A DNA stretch of 64,000 bases, from contig CP046866.1 of NCBI GenBank assembly GCA_009789175.1, positions 2,170,001-2,234,000 on the forward strand. The letters run 5' to 3'. The notes below the pieces were generated by a model. That model was not told where the DNA came from, made no database searches, and worked only from the letters and a program-made list of their open reading frames with translations. Of the stretch, positions 52,626 to 60,481 are shown in pieces (the first letter of the stretch is position 1; every line of letters begins with the position of its first letter). The position numbers and the translations under genes are program-made. Source of the stretch: Salinibaculum litoreum (GTDB lineage Archaea > Halobacteriota > Halobacteria > Halobacteriales > Haloarculaceae).

Positions 52626-53762
52626 ATGGGCGAGCGCGACACGTCGGCCGGGCGGCCGACCGCAAGTGACCTCGCTCGCGTTCTCGACATCTACGAGGTC
52701 CGTACCGAAGGGGAGACCCTGCTGTATCTCGGTCGGCCCAGCGTCGATATCGAGACGCTGAAGCGGGAAGTACGACCGCTGTTTCGTGACTGCGGGTACA
52801 AGGTGCGCCTCCAGAAGGTAGCCGAAAGCAACGGTCAGTACCCCGGCGACCCCATCGCACTGGTCGCAGAGCCCCACGATACCGGTACGATTCCCTGGCG
52901 CAACGTCATCCTGTTCGTGCTCACGCTCGCCTCGACGCTCTTTGCCGGTGCCTTCTACTGGTACCAGCGTCCCGTCTTCTCGGACCCGCTTTCCGCACTC
53001 GAAGCGTGGCCCTTCGCCGCCGCTATCATGGGAGTGCTCGGCATCCACGAACTGGGTCACTACGTGATGAGCCGGTATCACGACGTGGACGCCTCCTTGC
53101 CCTACTTCATTCCGCTGCCGCTGTTCATCGGGTCGATGGGCGCGGTCATCCGGATGCGCGAGCGGATGCCCAACCGGAAAGCGCTGTTCGACATCGGCGT
53201 CGCCGGCCCGCTGGCCGGTCTCGTCGCCACCGCCGTCGTCACTGCCGTTGGGCTCCAACTCGACCCGCTGCCCGTCCAGCAGACGGCCGCAACAAGCGGC
53301 GACGCCGCACGCATCCATTTCAACGACCCGCCGCTGCTCGTGCTCATCGCGGAGCTGACTGGCACCGCCGGCAGGCTCGAATCGGGACTGGTCCACCCCG
53401 TCGTCTTCGGCGGGTGGGTCGGGATGCTCGTCACGCTGTTGAACCTCCTCCCGGTCGGCCAACTCGACGGTGGCCACATCCTTCGGGCCATCCTCGGGAA
53501 ACGCCAGGAGACGCTCGCTGCCGCCGTCCCCGGCGCACTCTTCGCGCTGGCGGGCTATCTCCTGTTCGTCCGTCCGGGGTTCGACTCGGTCGGCATCTGG
53601 GGGATGTGGGGGCTGTTCACGCTGGGGTTGGCCTACGCCGGTCCCGCCGACCCCATCGTCGACGAGCCACTCGACCGGAGACGGGTCGCCGTCGGCATCT
53701 GCACGCTCGTACTTGGTGCGCTGTGTTTCACGCCGATTCCGGTCGAAGTAATCCAGCCCTGA
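52626..53762 (+). CDS. site-2 protease family membrane metallopeptidase
   Basis: 378 residues. N-terminal cytoplasmic part about 1-85 (SDLARVLDIYEVRTEGETLL) resembles an extra small domain. Membrane part has HELGHYVMSRYHDV (zinc/active-site Glu), FIPLPLFIGSMGAVIRM, FDIGVAGPLAGLVATAVV, and NLLPVGQLDGGHILRAILG (Asp ligand). Plant and archaeal EGY-type proteases are similar in layout. Substrate unknown. Start 52626 preferred, GTG at 52617 possible. The 3' end is 3 nt from the convergent thiL stop. Confidence 0.88.
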   Translation: MGERDTSAGRPTASDLARVLDIYEVRTEGETLLYLGRPSVDIETLKREVRPLFRDCGYKVRLQKVAESNGQYPGDPIALVAEPHDTGTIPWRNVILFVLTLASTLFAGAFYWYQRPVFSDPLSALEAWPFAAAIMGVLGIHELGHYVMSRYHDVDASLPYFIPLPLFIGSMGAVIRMRERMPNRKALFDIGVAGPLAGLVATAVVTAVGLQLDPLPVQQTAATSGDAARIHFNDPPLLVLIAELTGTAGRLESGLVHPVVFGGWVGMLVTLLNLLPVGQLDGGHILRAILGKRQETLAAAVPGALFALAGYLLFVRPGFDSVGIWGMWGLFTLGLAYAGPADPIVDEPLDRRRVAVGICTLVLGALCFTPIPVEVIQP

Positions 53763-53765
53763 GAA

Positions 53766-54638
53766 TTACTGGCCGTGTGTGTATCCACGGTCCGCCAGCG
53801 GTTCGCCATCGAGTGTCACGCCCGACTCGGTGACGGTCCCGATACGCGTCAGTGGGACCGACAGCGACGAGCGGACCTCGGTCAGACTGTCCTCCGGAAT
53901 CGTACAGACCAACTCGAAGTCCTCGCCGAAGAACGTGCTCAGTTCGCGTCGCTCCTGGCTGTCGGCTGCGACCTCTTCGACAGTTTCGTCGACGGGCAGC
54001 GGGGATTCAACGGCAAAGCCACAGTCACTCGCCTCGGCGAGTTGGTGCAGCGAGCGGGCCAGCCCGTCGCTGGAATCCATCATCGCCGTTGCCGCCCCCG
54101 ACAGTGTCCGCCCTGCGGCCACACGCGGCGTGAACCGGAAGAGGTCGTTGGCCCGTTCGGTCTCGCCGGCCTCGAACAGCCGGAGTGCGGCTCCGCTACG
54201 GCCGAGCGTTCCGGTGACGCAGACGGCCTCGCCGGGACTGGCCCCCGAGCGATAGACCGGCTCCGATGTGCGCCCCAGAACAGTCGAGGCGACGGTGAAC
54301 TCCTCGTGGCCGTCGAGGTCGCCGCCGACGTACTCGCCGTCGACGGCGTCACAGACGTCGCAGGCACCGTCGACAAACGCCGCAATCTCCGGCCACTCGA
54401 ACGTGGGGGCACCGTAGACAGCCACCGCCGCCACCGCCGCCCCGCCCATCGCTGCCACGTCCGACAGTGACGCACCGATAGCCCGCCACCCGGCTGTGTA
54501 GCGGGTCGTCCCCGGTGGAAAGTCAGTCTGTTCGTGAAGCATGTCCGTCGTCAGGACGAGCCCGTCGACAACAGCGGCGTCGTCGCCGGCCGCCGAGAGT
54601 CGGTCGGCCAGCCGTCCCAGTGCAGCCCGTTCGTCCAT
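53766..54638 (-). CDS. thiL: thiamine-monophosphate kinase
   Basis: Phosphorylates thiamine monophosphate to the diphosphate, the last step of thiamine pyrophosphate synthesis. 290 residues. DDAAVVDGLVLTTDMLHEQTDFPPG (Mg/ATP site), LSDVAAMGGAAVAAVAVYG, GGDLDGHEEFTVASTVLGR, MMDSSDGLARSLHQLAEAS, and FGEDFELVCTIPE are the family motifs in order. Start at 54638 (MDERAALGRL). No thiamine riboswitch (TPP element) is visible upstream. It sits beside the flippase-like gene and rps19e. Confidence 0.93.
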   Translation of the reverse strand: MDERAALGRLADRLSAAGDDAAVVDGLVLTTDMLHEQTDFPPGTTRYTAGWRAIGASLSDVAAMGGAAVAAVAVYGAPTFEWPEIAAFVDGACDVCDAVDGEYVGGDLDGHEEFTVASTVLGRTSEPVYRSGASPGEAVCVTGTLGRSGAALRLFEAGETERANDLFRFTPRVAAGRTLSGAATAMMDSSDGLARSLHQLAEASDCGFAVESPLPVDETVEEVAADSQERRELSTFFGEDFELVCTIPEDSLTEVRSSLSVPLTRIGTVTESGVTLDGEPLADRGYTHGQ

Positions 54639-54727
54639 GCCCGGCCGTTTGGCGGCCACCAAAATAAGGCGGTGGGTCCCGGTCCGTCACCGGTGGGTTC
54701 AAGCCGCTCTCGGGAGAGAACCCGGCA

Positions 54728-55747
54728 ATGGGTCGGAACCGCCTGGTGACCCTGGCGAGTTTCGTCGTCGCGCTGGTCGTGTTGAGCGCCCTCGTCTGGG
54801 CTATCGGCAGTGGCGAGGTCCGTGATGCACTGCTTGCCGCAGACCGGGCAGTACTGCCGGTGCTCTTTCTGGTCGCCGTCGTCTGGCTCTCCTCGTGGGG
54901 GCTGGTACTCTGGACCGTGTTGCGTGCTATCGGACAGCCACTCTCCGCTCCGCGTGCCGTCATCGTCTTCTCGGCGGCAGTGTTCGCCAACAACGTCACC
55001 CCCTTCGGGCAGGCCGGCGGGGAACCCATCACGGCGATGCTCATCGCGGGGGAGACCGGCGGCGAGTACGAGACCGGCCTCGCGGCCATCGCCAGCGTGG
55101 ACACGTTGCATTTCGTGCCCTCGATTAGCTGTGCCATCCTCGGGTTCGTCTACATCGTCCTCGAAGCCGCCCAGCTCACCCGGGACGTACTCGTTGCGGC
55201 CGCCGGTGCGGTCGTGCTGGTCACCGTCATCGTGACCGCGGTCACTGTCGGCTGGCGACACCAGCACCGCGTCGAAACCGCCGTCGTGCGGGTAGTGACA
55301 CCCCTGTTGCGGGTCGTGGGCCGACTCGTCCCGAGGCGCACACCGCCTGACCGGGAGGAGGTCGAGCACCGCGTCGCCGGCTTCTTCGAGGGAGTCGGTC
55401 ACGTCGCCGACGACCGAGAGACCGTCGCCATCGCGATGGCCTTTTCGGCGCTTGGCTGGGTCGCACTCGCCGCGTCGCTGTGGCTCTCGCTGTACGCGCT
55501 TGGCTACGTCGTCCCCATCGCTGCGCCGCTGTTTGTGGTCCCCATCGGCTCCATCGCGGGCGTGACACCGCTGCCAGGCGGCCTGGGCGGGCTGGAAGCC
55601 GCTTTCATCGCCCTGCTGGTCCCGACGGCTGGCGTGCCCGCCTCGGTCGCGACGGCAGCCGTGCTCATCCACCGCGGTGCGACCTACTGGTTCCCGACGC
55701 TGGTCGGCGGTGGCGTCGCCGCGACCATCGGTGCCCGACACCGGTGA
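54728..55747 (+). CDS. lysylphosphatidylglycerol synthase TM-type (flippase-like) protein
   Basis: 339 residues, about eight transmembrane segments. AVFANNVTPFGQAGGEPITAMLI is the family signature (UPF0104/MprF flippase-like domain); IGSIAGVTPLPGGLGGLEAAFIALL is the second conserved loop. The synthase domain of MprF is absent, so it is a flippase-like or lipid-transport protein. Reads away from thiL and ends 48 nt before rps19e, but rps19e has its own TATA. Confidence 0.87.
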   Translation: MGRNRLVTLASFVVALVVLSALVWAIGSGEVRDALLAADRAVLPVLFLVAVVWLSSWGLVLWTVLRAIGQPLSAPRAVIVFSAAVFANNVTPFGQAGGEPITAMLIAGETGGEYETGLAAIASVDTLHFVPSISCAILGFVYIVLEAAQLTRDVLVAAAGAVVLVTVIVTAVTVGWRHQHRVETAVVRVVTPLLRVVGRLVPRRTPPDREEVEHRVAGFFEGVGHVADDRETVAIAMAFSALGWVALAASLWLSLYALGYVVPIAAPLFVVPIGSIAGVTPLPGGLGGLEAAFIALLVPTAGVPASVATAAVLIHRGATYWFPTLVGGGVAATIGARHR

Positions 55748-55764
55748 CGCCCCAAGACGACGCG

Positions 55765-55771
55765 CTTAAAT
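55765..55771 (+). promoter_or_regulatory. TATA box of rps19e
   Basis: CTTAAAT is centred about 28 nt before the ATG at 55796, so the mRNA is likely leaderless. Confidence 0.5.
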
Positions 55772-55795
55772 GAAGCGGGCGGAAAAGAGAGTCCA

Positions 55796-56257
55796 ATGAC
55801 GACACTCTACGACGCGCCCGCCGAAGACCTCATCGAGGCGGTCGCCGAGGAACTTGCCGAGGAAGATGCAATCGACCAGCCCGACTGGCTCGAATTCACG
55901 ACCACCGGCGTCGACCGCGAGCTCCCACCGGAACAGGACGACTTCTGGGTCCGACGCGCGGCCAGCCTGCTGCGAAAGGTCGCCATCGACGGCCCCGTCG
56001 GTGTCGGCAGCCTCCGCACCGAATACGGCGACGCCAAGCAGGGTTCGAACCGCTACAAGGTCCGTCCCCGCCGCCAGTCCGAGGGCTCGGGCAACATCAT
56101 CCGAACCGCACTCCAGCAACTCGAAGAAGCCGGCTACGTCGACACGGCCGAAGGCGAGGGTCGAGTCGTCACCGGCGACGGTCGCAGCCTGCTTGACGAC
56201 ACTGCCGGCGATGTCCTCGAAGACCTCGACGACCCCGCGCTCGAACGCTACGCCTGA
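55796..56257 (+). CDS. rps19e: 30S ribosomal protein S19e
   Basis: 153 residues. MTTLYDAPAEDLIEAVAEEL, DFWVRRAASLLRKVAIDGPV, GSLRTEYGDAKQGSNRYKVR, SEGSGNIIRTALQQLEEAGYV and GRSLLDDTAGDVLEDL are S19e. Archaeal/eukaryotic-specific 30S protein. The gene neighbourhood (PDCD5-family, PP-loop protein nearby, thiL upstream) is the usual archaeal one, though here a CNNM-type gene and a small protein separate rps19e from the PDCD5-family gene. Confidence 0.95.
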   Translation: MTTLYDAPAEDLIEAVAEELAEEDAIDQPDWLEFTTTGVDRELPPEQDDFWVRRAASLLRKVAIDGPVGVGSLRTEYGDAKQGSNRYKVRPRRQSEGSGNIIRTALQQLEEAGYVDTAEGEGRVVTGDGRSLLDDTAGDVLEDLDDPALERYA

Positions 56258-56462
56258 CTCCGTTTTCATCACAGCGACCAGACCGTCTCCCGCGTGACCG
56301 GCCTCGCTGCCGGAATCACTACCCCTCACAGCGTTGTCTGTCGCCTAGTGCGTGGGGACCCAGTAAAGTCGGATTTTCCCCAACTGAGTACGAGGGAAGC
56401 GTCCCCGAGACTATCCCGTCAGCACCCTCCCGAGCAACCCCTACTGGCGGAAACTGGAACGG

Positions 56463-57794
56463 CTACTCCGGGGCGTTCCCGTCGTTGGCCGGCCGAAGCG
56501 AGACCCGCTGGATGCGCGCACCGTCGACAGCCGCGACTTCGAGGCGATAGCCGTCAATCGTCACGGCATCGCCAACCTCGGGCGGGCGGCCGAGTTCGTC
56601 GAAGACTAGCCCACCGAGGGTTCCGTAGGACGGGTTCTCGAACGTCGTATCCAGCACGTCGTTGACCTGTGCCAGCGCCAGTGCGCCGTCTGCAACATAG
56701 GAGCCATCGTCCCGCTTGTCGACGGACGGCTCTGCAGTGTGGTCGTCGAACTCGTCGCGGATGTCACCGACGACCATCTCGACGGCGTCCTCGACGGTGA
56801 CGATACCCTCCAGAGTGCCCCACTCGTCGATGACCGCGGCCATCTGTCGCTGTTCTGCCTGGAATTCCGCCAGCAGGTCGTTGACCGGCGTCGTCTCGGG
56901 AACCATCGGTAGCTCGCGGGCCAGGGCAGCCGCTGTCACGTCCTCGGCCTTGCCGGACTCGCTGGCCTGCAACACGTCTTTCACGTCGAGATAGCCGACC
57001 ACCTCGTCGCTGTCGTCGGCGTCGACGACCGGATAGCGGGTGTGGCCGTGCTCGACCACCAGCCGTCGGAGCTCCGACAGCGGGGTGTCTGCGGGCACCG
57101 TCGCAACGTTTGGCTGAGGAATCATCGCATCGCGGACGGTCACGTCATCGAGTTCGAACACCCGTTCTATCATGTCGACTTCCTCGGCATCGACAGCTCC
57201 CTTCTCCCCGGACCGCCCAAGCACCATCCGAATCTCCTCCTCTGAGAGCGTCTCCTCGGTCTCGGAAGCCGGCGGCACACCCAGCAGACTCGTGACTGCG
57301 TTAGCCGTCCCGTTGAACACGATCAGACCGGGGTAGAAGAGATAGTAGAAGAACTTCATCGGGGGTGCGACCAGCAAGGCGAGACGCTCGGCGTCGGCGA
57401 TGGCGATGGTCTTCGGTGCCAGCTCACCGAAGACGACGTGCAGGAAGGTGACGACACCGAAGCCGATAGCGACGGCGATGAGATGGGTCGACCCCGAGGG
57501 CACCACCTCTCCCAGCACCGGTTCGATGAGCGTGGCGACGGCCGGTTCGCCAATCCACCCCAGACCCAGCGACGCGACGGTGATACCGAGCTGTGTCGCG
57601 GCAAGATAGTCGTCGAGATTCCCCAGCGCGTCCTGGAGCGTCCCCGAACCGGTTCGCCCCTCCGCAACCATCTGGTCGACAGCCGTCGACCGAACCCGGA
57701 CGAGCGCGAACTCCGACGCCACGAAGAACCCGTTCAGTGCGACCAGAAACAGCGCCGCGAGCAGCCGCCCGGTCGACAACAGTAGATTTACCAT
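56463..57794 (-). CDS. CNNM/CorC-type CBS-domain transporter
   Basis: 443 residues. N-terminal DUF21/CNNM membrane domain (four helices: LFLVALNGFFVASEFALVRV, LGITVASLGLGWIGEPAVATL, IGFGVVTFLHVVFGELAPKTI, PMKFFYYLFYPGLIVFNGTA); tandem CBS domains about 210-330 (TVRDAMIPQPNVATVPADTP, LPMVPETTPVNDLLAEFQAE); C-terminal CorC_HlyC domain (VADGALALAQVNDVLDTTFE). Probably Mg2+ or Na+-linked divalent export. Start 57794 (MVNLLLSTG). Converges with rps19e after 205 nt without a gene. Confidence 0.88.
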   Translation of the reverse strand: MVNLLLSTGRLLAALFLVALNGFFVASEFALVRVRSTAVDQMVAEGRTGSGTLQDALGNLDDYLAATQLGITVASLGLGWIGEPAVATLIEPVLGEVVPSGSTHLIAVAIGFGVVTFLHVVFGELAPKTIAIADAERLALLVAPPMKFFYYLFYPGLIVFNGTANAVTSLLGVPPASETEETLSEEEIRMVLGRSGEKGAVDAEEVDMIERVFELDDVTVRDAMIPQPNVATVPADTPLSELRRLVVEHGHTRYPVVDADDSDEVVGYLDVKDVLQASESGKAEDVTAAALARELPMVPETTPVNDLLAEFQAEQRQMAAVIDEWGTLEGIVTVEDAVEMVVGDIRDEFDDHTAEPSVDKRDDGSYVADGALALAQVNDVLDTTFENPSYGTLGGLVFDELGRPPEVGDAVTIDGYRLEVAAVDGARIQRVSLRPANDGNAPE

Positions 57795-57984
57795 CGGATT
57801 CCCTCCGGGCGGTGACGACCGCACCCTGTCACAGACTGCGGACAGTTACTCATCGAACGTGCGGCTGAGACTGCGAGCATACCCCGGAGTTGACCCCGCC
57901 GCTACTAAGTGCTGGTGTCACGGACACCGGCCACAACTGACACACAGGCAAAGGTGTTTGAGTTTTGAGATTCTGTGACGTAGT

Positions 57985-58191
57985 ATGAGCCAACAGACCG
58001 TCGCAGGACTCATCGAGGAGTGGCAGACCGGCGCATCGCTGCTTTTTGGCTCCGTTGCCGGTGGTGTGTTGCTGGTCCTAGGTGTGAGCCTCACAGCGGT
58101 AACCCCAACGCCGGTAGCCGTCCTCGGCATGTTCCTCCTGGGGACAATCAGTACCTTTCTCCTGCTTTCGTACCTTCTTTACGGGCAGTAA
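57985..58191 (+). CDS. small membrane protein
   Basis: 68 residues with two hydrophobic segments (GASLLFGSVAGGVLLVLGVSL and VAVLGMFLLGTISTFLLLSYLL) after a polar N-terminus MSQQTVAGLIEEWQTG. Family not recognised; small membrane proteins of this kind are common in haloarchaea. The following 58192-58401 is low-complexity non-coding sequence. Confidence 0.5.
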   Translation: MSQQTVAGLIEEWQTGASLLFGSVAGGVLLVLGVSLTAVTPTPVAVLGMFLLGTISTFLLLSYLLYGQ

Positions 58192-58401
58192 CGACTGCAT
58201 TGAGGCAATTTTCCCGCTACGGCCCCGACTTTGCTCATGGCTCCTCCCGTCGTCGTTCGCTCTTCGGGATACTCGCTACGCTCGCATCTCGCCCCTACTC
58301 ACGGCTCACGTCGTTCGCCGCTCGGTATCGAAGCCTCGGTCACGTCGCTCCCTGCGGCCTCGCCCGTAATGATTTTCCCCACCAACCGACAATAGAGAGA
58401 T

Positions 58402-58749
58402 ATGAGCGGCGAACCCAACGAAGAAGAGCTCGAAAAACTCCGAGAGAAGAAACGAGAGCAACTCAAGGACCAGGCCGGTGGGCAAGACGAGGAGGCCATG
58501 GAACAACAACGCCAGCAGGCAGAAGCCCAGAAGAAGGCCATCCTCCGCCAGTCACTGACCGACGGTGCCCGCAAACGGCTCAACACGGTCAAGATGTCCA
58601 AGCCCGAACACGGCGAGCGCGTCGAACAGCAAATCGTCGCACTCGCACAGAGCGGCCGCATCCAGGGGAAAATCGACGAGGAGAAGATGAAAGAACTCCT
58701 CAGTGAACTCTCGCCGGACTCGAAGAGCTTCGACATCAAGCGCCGGTAA
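58402..58749 (+). CDS. PDCD5-family DNA-binding protein
   Basis: 115 residues. [60 protein letters not shown] and [21 protein letters not shown]-type core are the PDCD5/TFAR19 family; all-helical with a positively charged core, a small nucleic-acid-binding protein conserved from archaea to humans. Member of the rps19e neighbourhood. The next gene begins 2 nt after its stop. Confidence 0.92.
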   Translation: MSGEPNEEELEKLREKKREQLKDQAGGQDEEAMEQQRQQAEAQKKAILRQSLTDGARKRLNTVKMSKPEHGERVEQQIVALAQSGRIQGKIDEEKMKELLSELSPDSKSFDIKRR

Positions 58750-58751
58750 CC

Positions 58752-59345
58752 GTGGAGGTCGGACTGCTGTACAGCGGCGGCAAAGACTCCACGCTCGCCG
58801 CTCTCCTTCTCGACGCAGTCGCCGACGTGACGCTTCTCTGTGGCACCTTCGGGATTACCGATGATTACGAACACGCGCGCGCAGCAGCCGACGCCGCCGG
58901 GTTCCCATCCCGACGACTCGACCTCGACCCCAGTGTCGCGGACGACGCCATCGACCGGATAGTCGCCGACGGCTACCCCCGCAACGGCATCCAGGAGGTC
59001 CACGAACACGCACTCGAACGGGCCGCCCAGTTGCCGATAGACGCCGTCGCCGACGGAACCCGGCGCGACGACCGGACACCGACTGTCGACCGCCCGCTCG
59101 CACAGAGCCTCGAAGACCGCCACGATGTTGCCCACCTCGCCCCACTGGCCGGTGTCGGCCGCGGAGCCATCGACGCACTCGCCGAGGCCCACCTGGTCGT
59201 CGAGACCGGCCCCAGTGCGGAGATTCCGAAAGGCGACTACGAGACGGAGCTACGGGCACGCATCGCTACCGAGTTCGGCAGCGAGCGCGTCGAGGCGTTG
59301 TTTCCCGCACATACCCAATCGCGTGTGACCGGGACAAAGAGCTGA
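58752..59345 (+). CDS. PP-loop ATP pyrophosphatase-like protein
   Basis: 197 residues from a GTG start, 2 nt after the PDCD5-family stop. The PP-loop SGGKDSTLAALLL is at residues about 8-20; TLLCGTFGITDDYEHARAAA, AVADGTRRDDRTPTVDRPLA and HLAPLAGVGRGAIDALAE follow. It belongs to the adenine-nucleotide alpha-hydrolase group (asparagine synthase- / ThiI-like) that activates substrates by adenylation; substrate unknown, with tRNA or translation factors plausible from context. It is co-transcribed with the PDCD5-family gene. Confidence 0.85.
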   Translation: MEVGLLYSGGKDSTLAALLLDAVADVTLLCGTFGITDDYEHARAAADAAGFPSRRLDLDPSVADDAIDRIVADGYPRNGIQEVHEHALERAAQLPIDAVADGTRRDDRTPTVDRPLAQSLEDRHDVAHLAPLAGVGRGAIDALAEAHLVVETGPSAEIPKGDYETELRARIATEFGSERVEALFPAHTQSRVTGTKS

Positions 59346-59409
59346 CGGGAACTGGCCAGTTGTGAGAACAGCCGGAACGTTCAGGCCACCGACTCGCCTA
59401 CCCTGATGT

Positions 59410-59856
59410 ATGGGGGAGACACTCACATTCTTCGTCCCATTTGACGGGACGGAACTGGCCGTCGCCGCACTGGAGCGTGCGGACACGCTCGCGTCCGGAC
59501 CCGACGCGACCGTTATCGTCGGGACAATCGTTCCGAAAGACCGCGATTACGCACGCGAACGCGACTGGATAGGCGCAAACGAGGCACTCGACCCCGAGGT
59601 CATCGAGGAACGACTCCTCAGTTGGGTTACAAACATTTCCCCGACTGCGGCGTTTCGCTGCCAGACCGTCGGCGCACACGTCAGCTCCGGCGGCATCGCC
59701 ACTCGGCTCCGGGATATGGCCGAGGATGTCGACGCCGATGTCGTCTTCCTGGGCAGTGAAAACGTCGGCAGCGTCGCTGCACCCATCAGTTCCATCGGGA
59801 CGAACGTAGCGACGCGAGTCTCCTACGACATCTACCTCGTCCAGTCGGCAAATTAG
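59410..59856 (+). CDS. universal stress protein (UspA-type)
   Basis: 148 residues. FFVPFDGTELAVAALERADT, TVIVGTIVPKDRDYARERD, DVDADVVFLGSENVGSVAAP-ISS (the usual GxxGxx-G-S-V nucleotide site is only partly kept), and YDIYLVQSAN. UspA fold. The two stop codons with the convergent gene at 59853 interlock over 3 nt. An ATG at 59406 is out of frame. Confidence 0.85.
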   Translation: MGETLTFFVPFDGTELAVAALERADTLASGPDATVIVGTIVPKDRDYARERDWIGANEALDPEVIEERLLSWVTNISPTAAFRCQTVGAHVSSGGIATRLRDMAEDVDADVVFLGSENVGSVAAPISSIGTNVATRVSYDIYLVQSAN

Positions 59857-60284
59857 CGCTCGCCGGCTACCCATTTGTCGGCATAGGCAGTGCCACACGA
59901 ACAGGAGGCGTAGGCGTGGATGACATCACCCTCGGCGTAGATATTCCCCACCTCCTCGTTTTGTTCCTCCGCGAACGCAAAGACAAAGCGCGTGTCGTGG
60001 TCCCCACCGTCGCTGTCGGGACAGGTGCCGTCGAGACAGTCGGCGTCGACATCGCCGTCGGTGCCCATCGCCTGCTTGGCGAATGCCATCGGGTCGATAC
60101 CCGCCGCCTTCTGGAAGAGGCCGCGTGCCTGGTCGCCGGGCAAGACGAGCACGATGCCCTCCTCGGTGCGTTCGCCGTGTGATTCGAGTGCCTCCGGGTT
60201 GGAGACGGCCGACTCGTTCAGGTAGATGAGTACGTCCTCGGGCCGGTCGCCGGCCAGAAACGCCGCGCGGTCGCTGTCAGTCAT
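59853..60284 (-). CDS. conserved haloarchaeal protein (DUF5807-like)
   Basis: 143 residues, acidic. SDRAAFLAGDRPEDVLIYLN, GIVLVLPGDQARGLFQKAAG and IDPMAFAKQAMGTDGDVDAD, DTRFVFAFAEEQNEEVGNIY, and CSCGTAYADKW with Cys residues (DCLDGTCPDSD, CSCG) that could bind metal. Family placement DUF5807 is from memory. Start 60284 chosen over a long frame running into the repeat. Converges with the Usp gene. Confidence 0.7.
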   Translation of the reverse strand: MTDSDRAAFLAGDRPEDVLIYLNESAVSNPEALESHGERTEEGIVLVLPGDQARGLFQKAAGIDPMAFAKQAMGTDGDVDADCLDGTCPDSDGGDHDTRFVFAFAEEQNEEVGNIYAEGDVIHAYASCSCGTAYADKWVAGER

Positions 60285-60334
60285 TAGGAACGGAGAGGCG
60301 GCCGGCGCGGAAAAGCGGTGCGTTCGATAGTGAG

Positions 60335-60481
60335 AGCATCCGCCGAGCAGAGCGAGGCGGTTCACTTCACGCGACCGTCGGAGACGGGAGCGTGAAGACA
60401 GTTTTTGTACTAAATTTTTGCGAATGGGGGTGCCCACAGCGAACAGGGTGAGCGAGGACACCCTCTGAAGTGAAAATTTAG
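60335..60481. repeat. structured repeat element, copy 2
   Basis: 147 nt, same block order as 45514-45649: AGCATCCG; GTTCACTTCACGCGA; GCGTGAAG ... GTTTTTGTACTAAATTTTT (then GCGA); AAAATTTAG. The loops between the conserved blocks differ (CCGTCGGAGACGGGA in hairpin 2; a GGGTG/CACCC stem within hairpin 3). Located between the DUF5807-like gene and arlJ, both on the minus strand. The final TTTAG, read on the minus strand, contains the TAA stop of arlJ, as in copy 1 for pitA. Confidence 0.8.

Noticed and set aside
53766-54727. TPP riboswitch upstream of thiL
   Set aside because: The upstream gap of less than 100 nt does not contain the conserved TPP element sequence.
58020-58706. Plus-strand frame across the small membrane protein and PDCD5-family gene
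   Set aside because: It is out of phase with both and is rich in Arg and Pro, a typical shadow frame.
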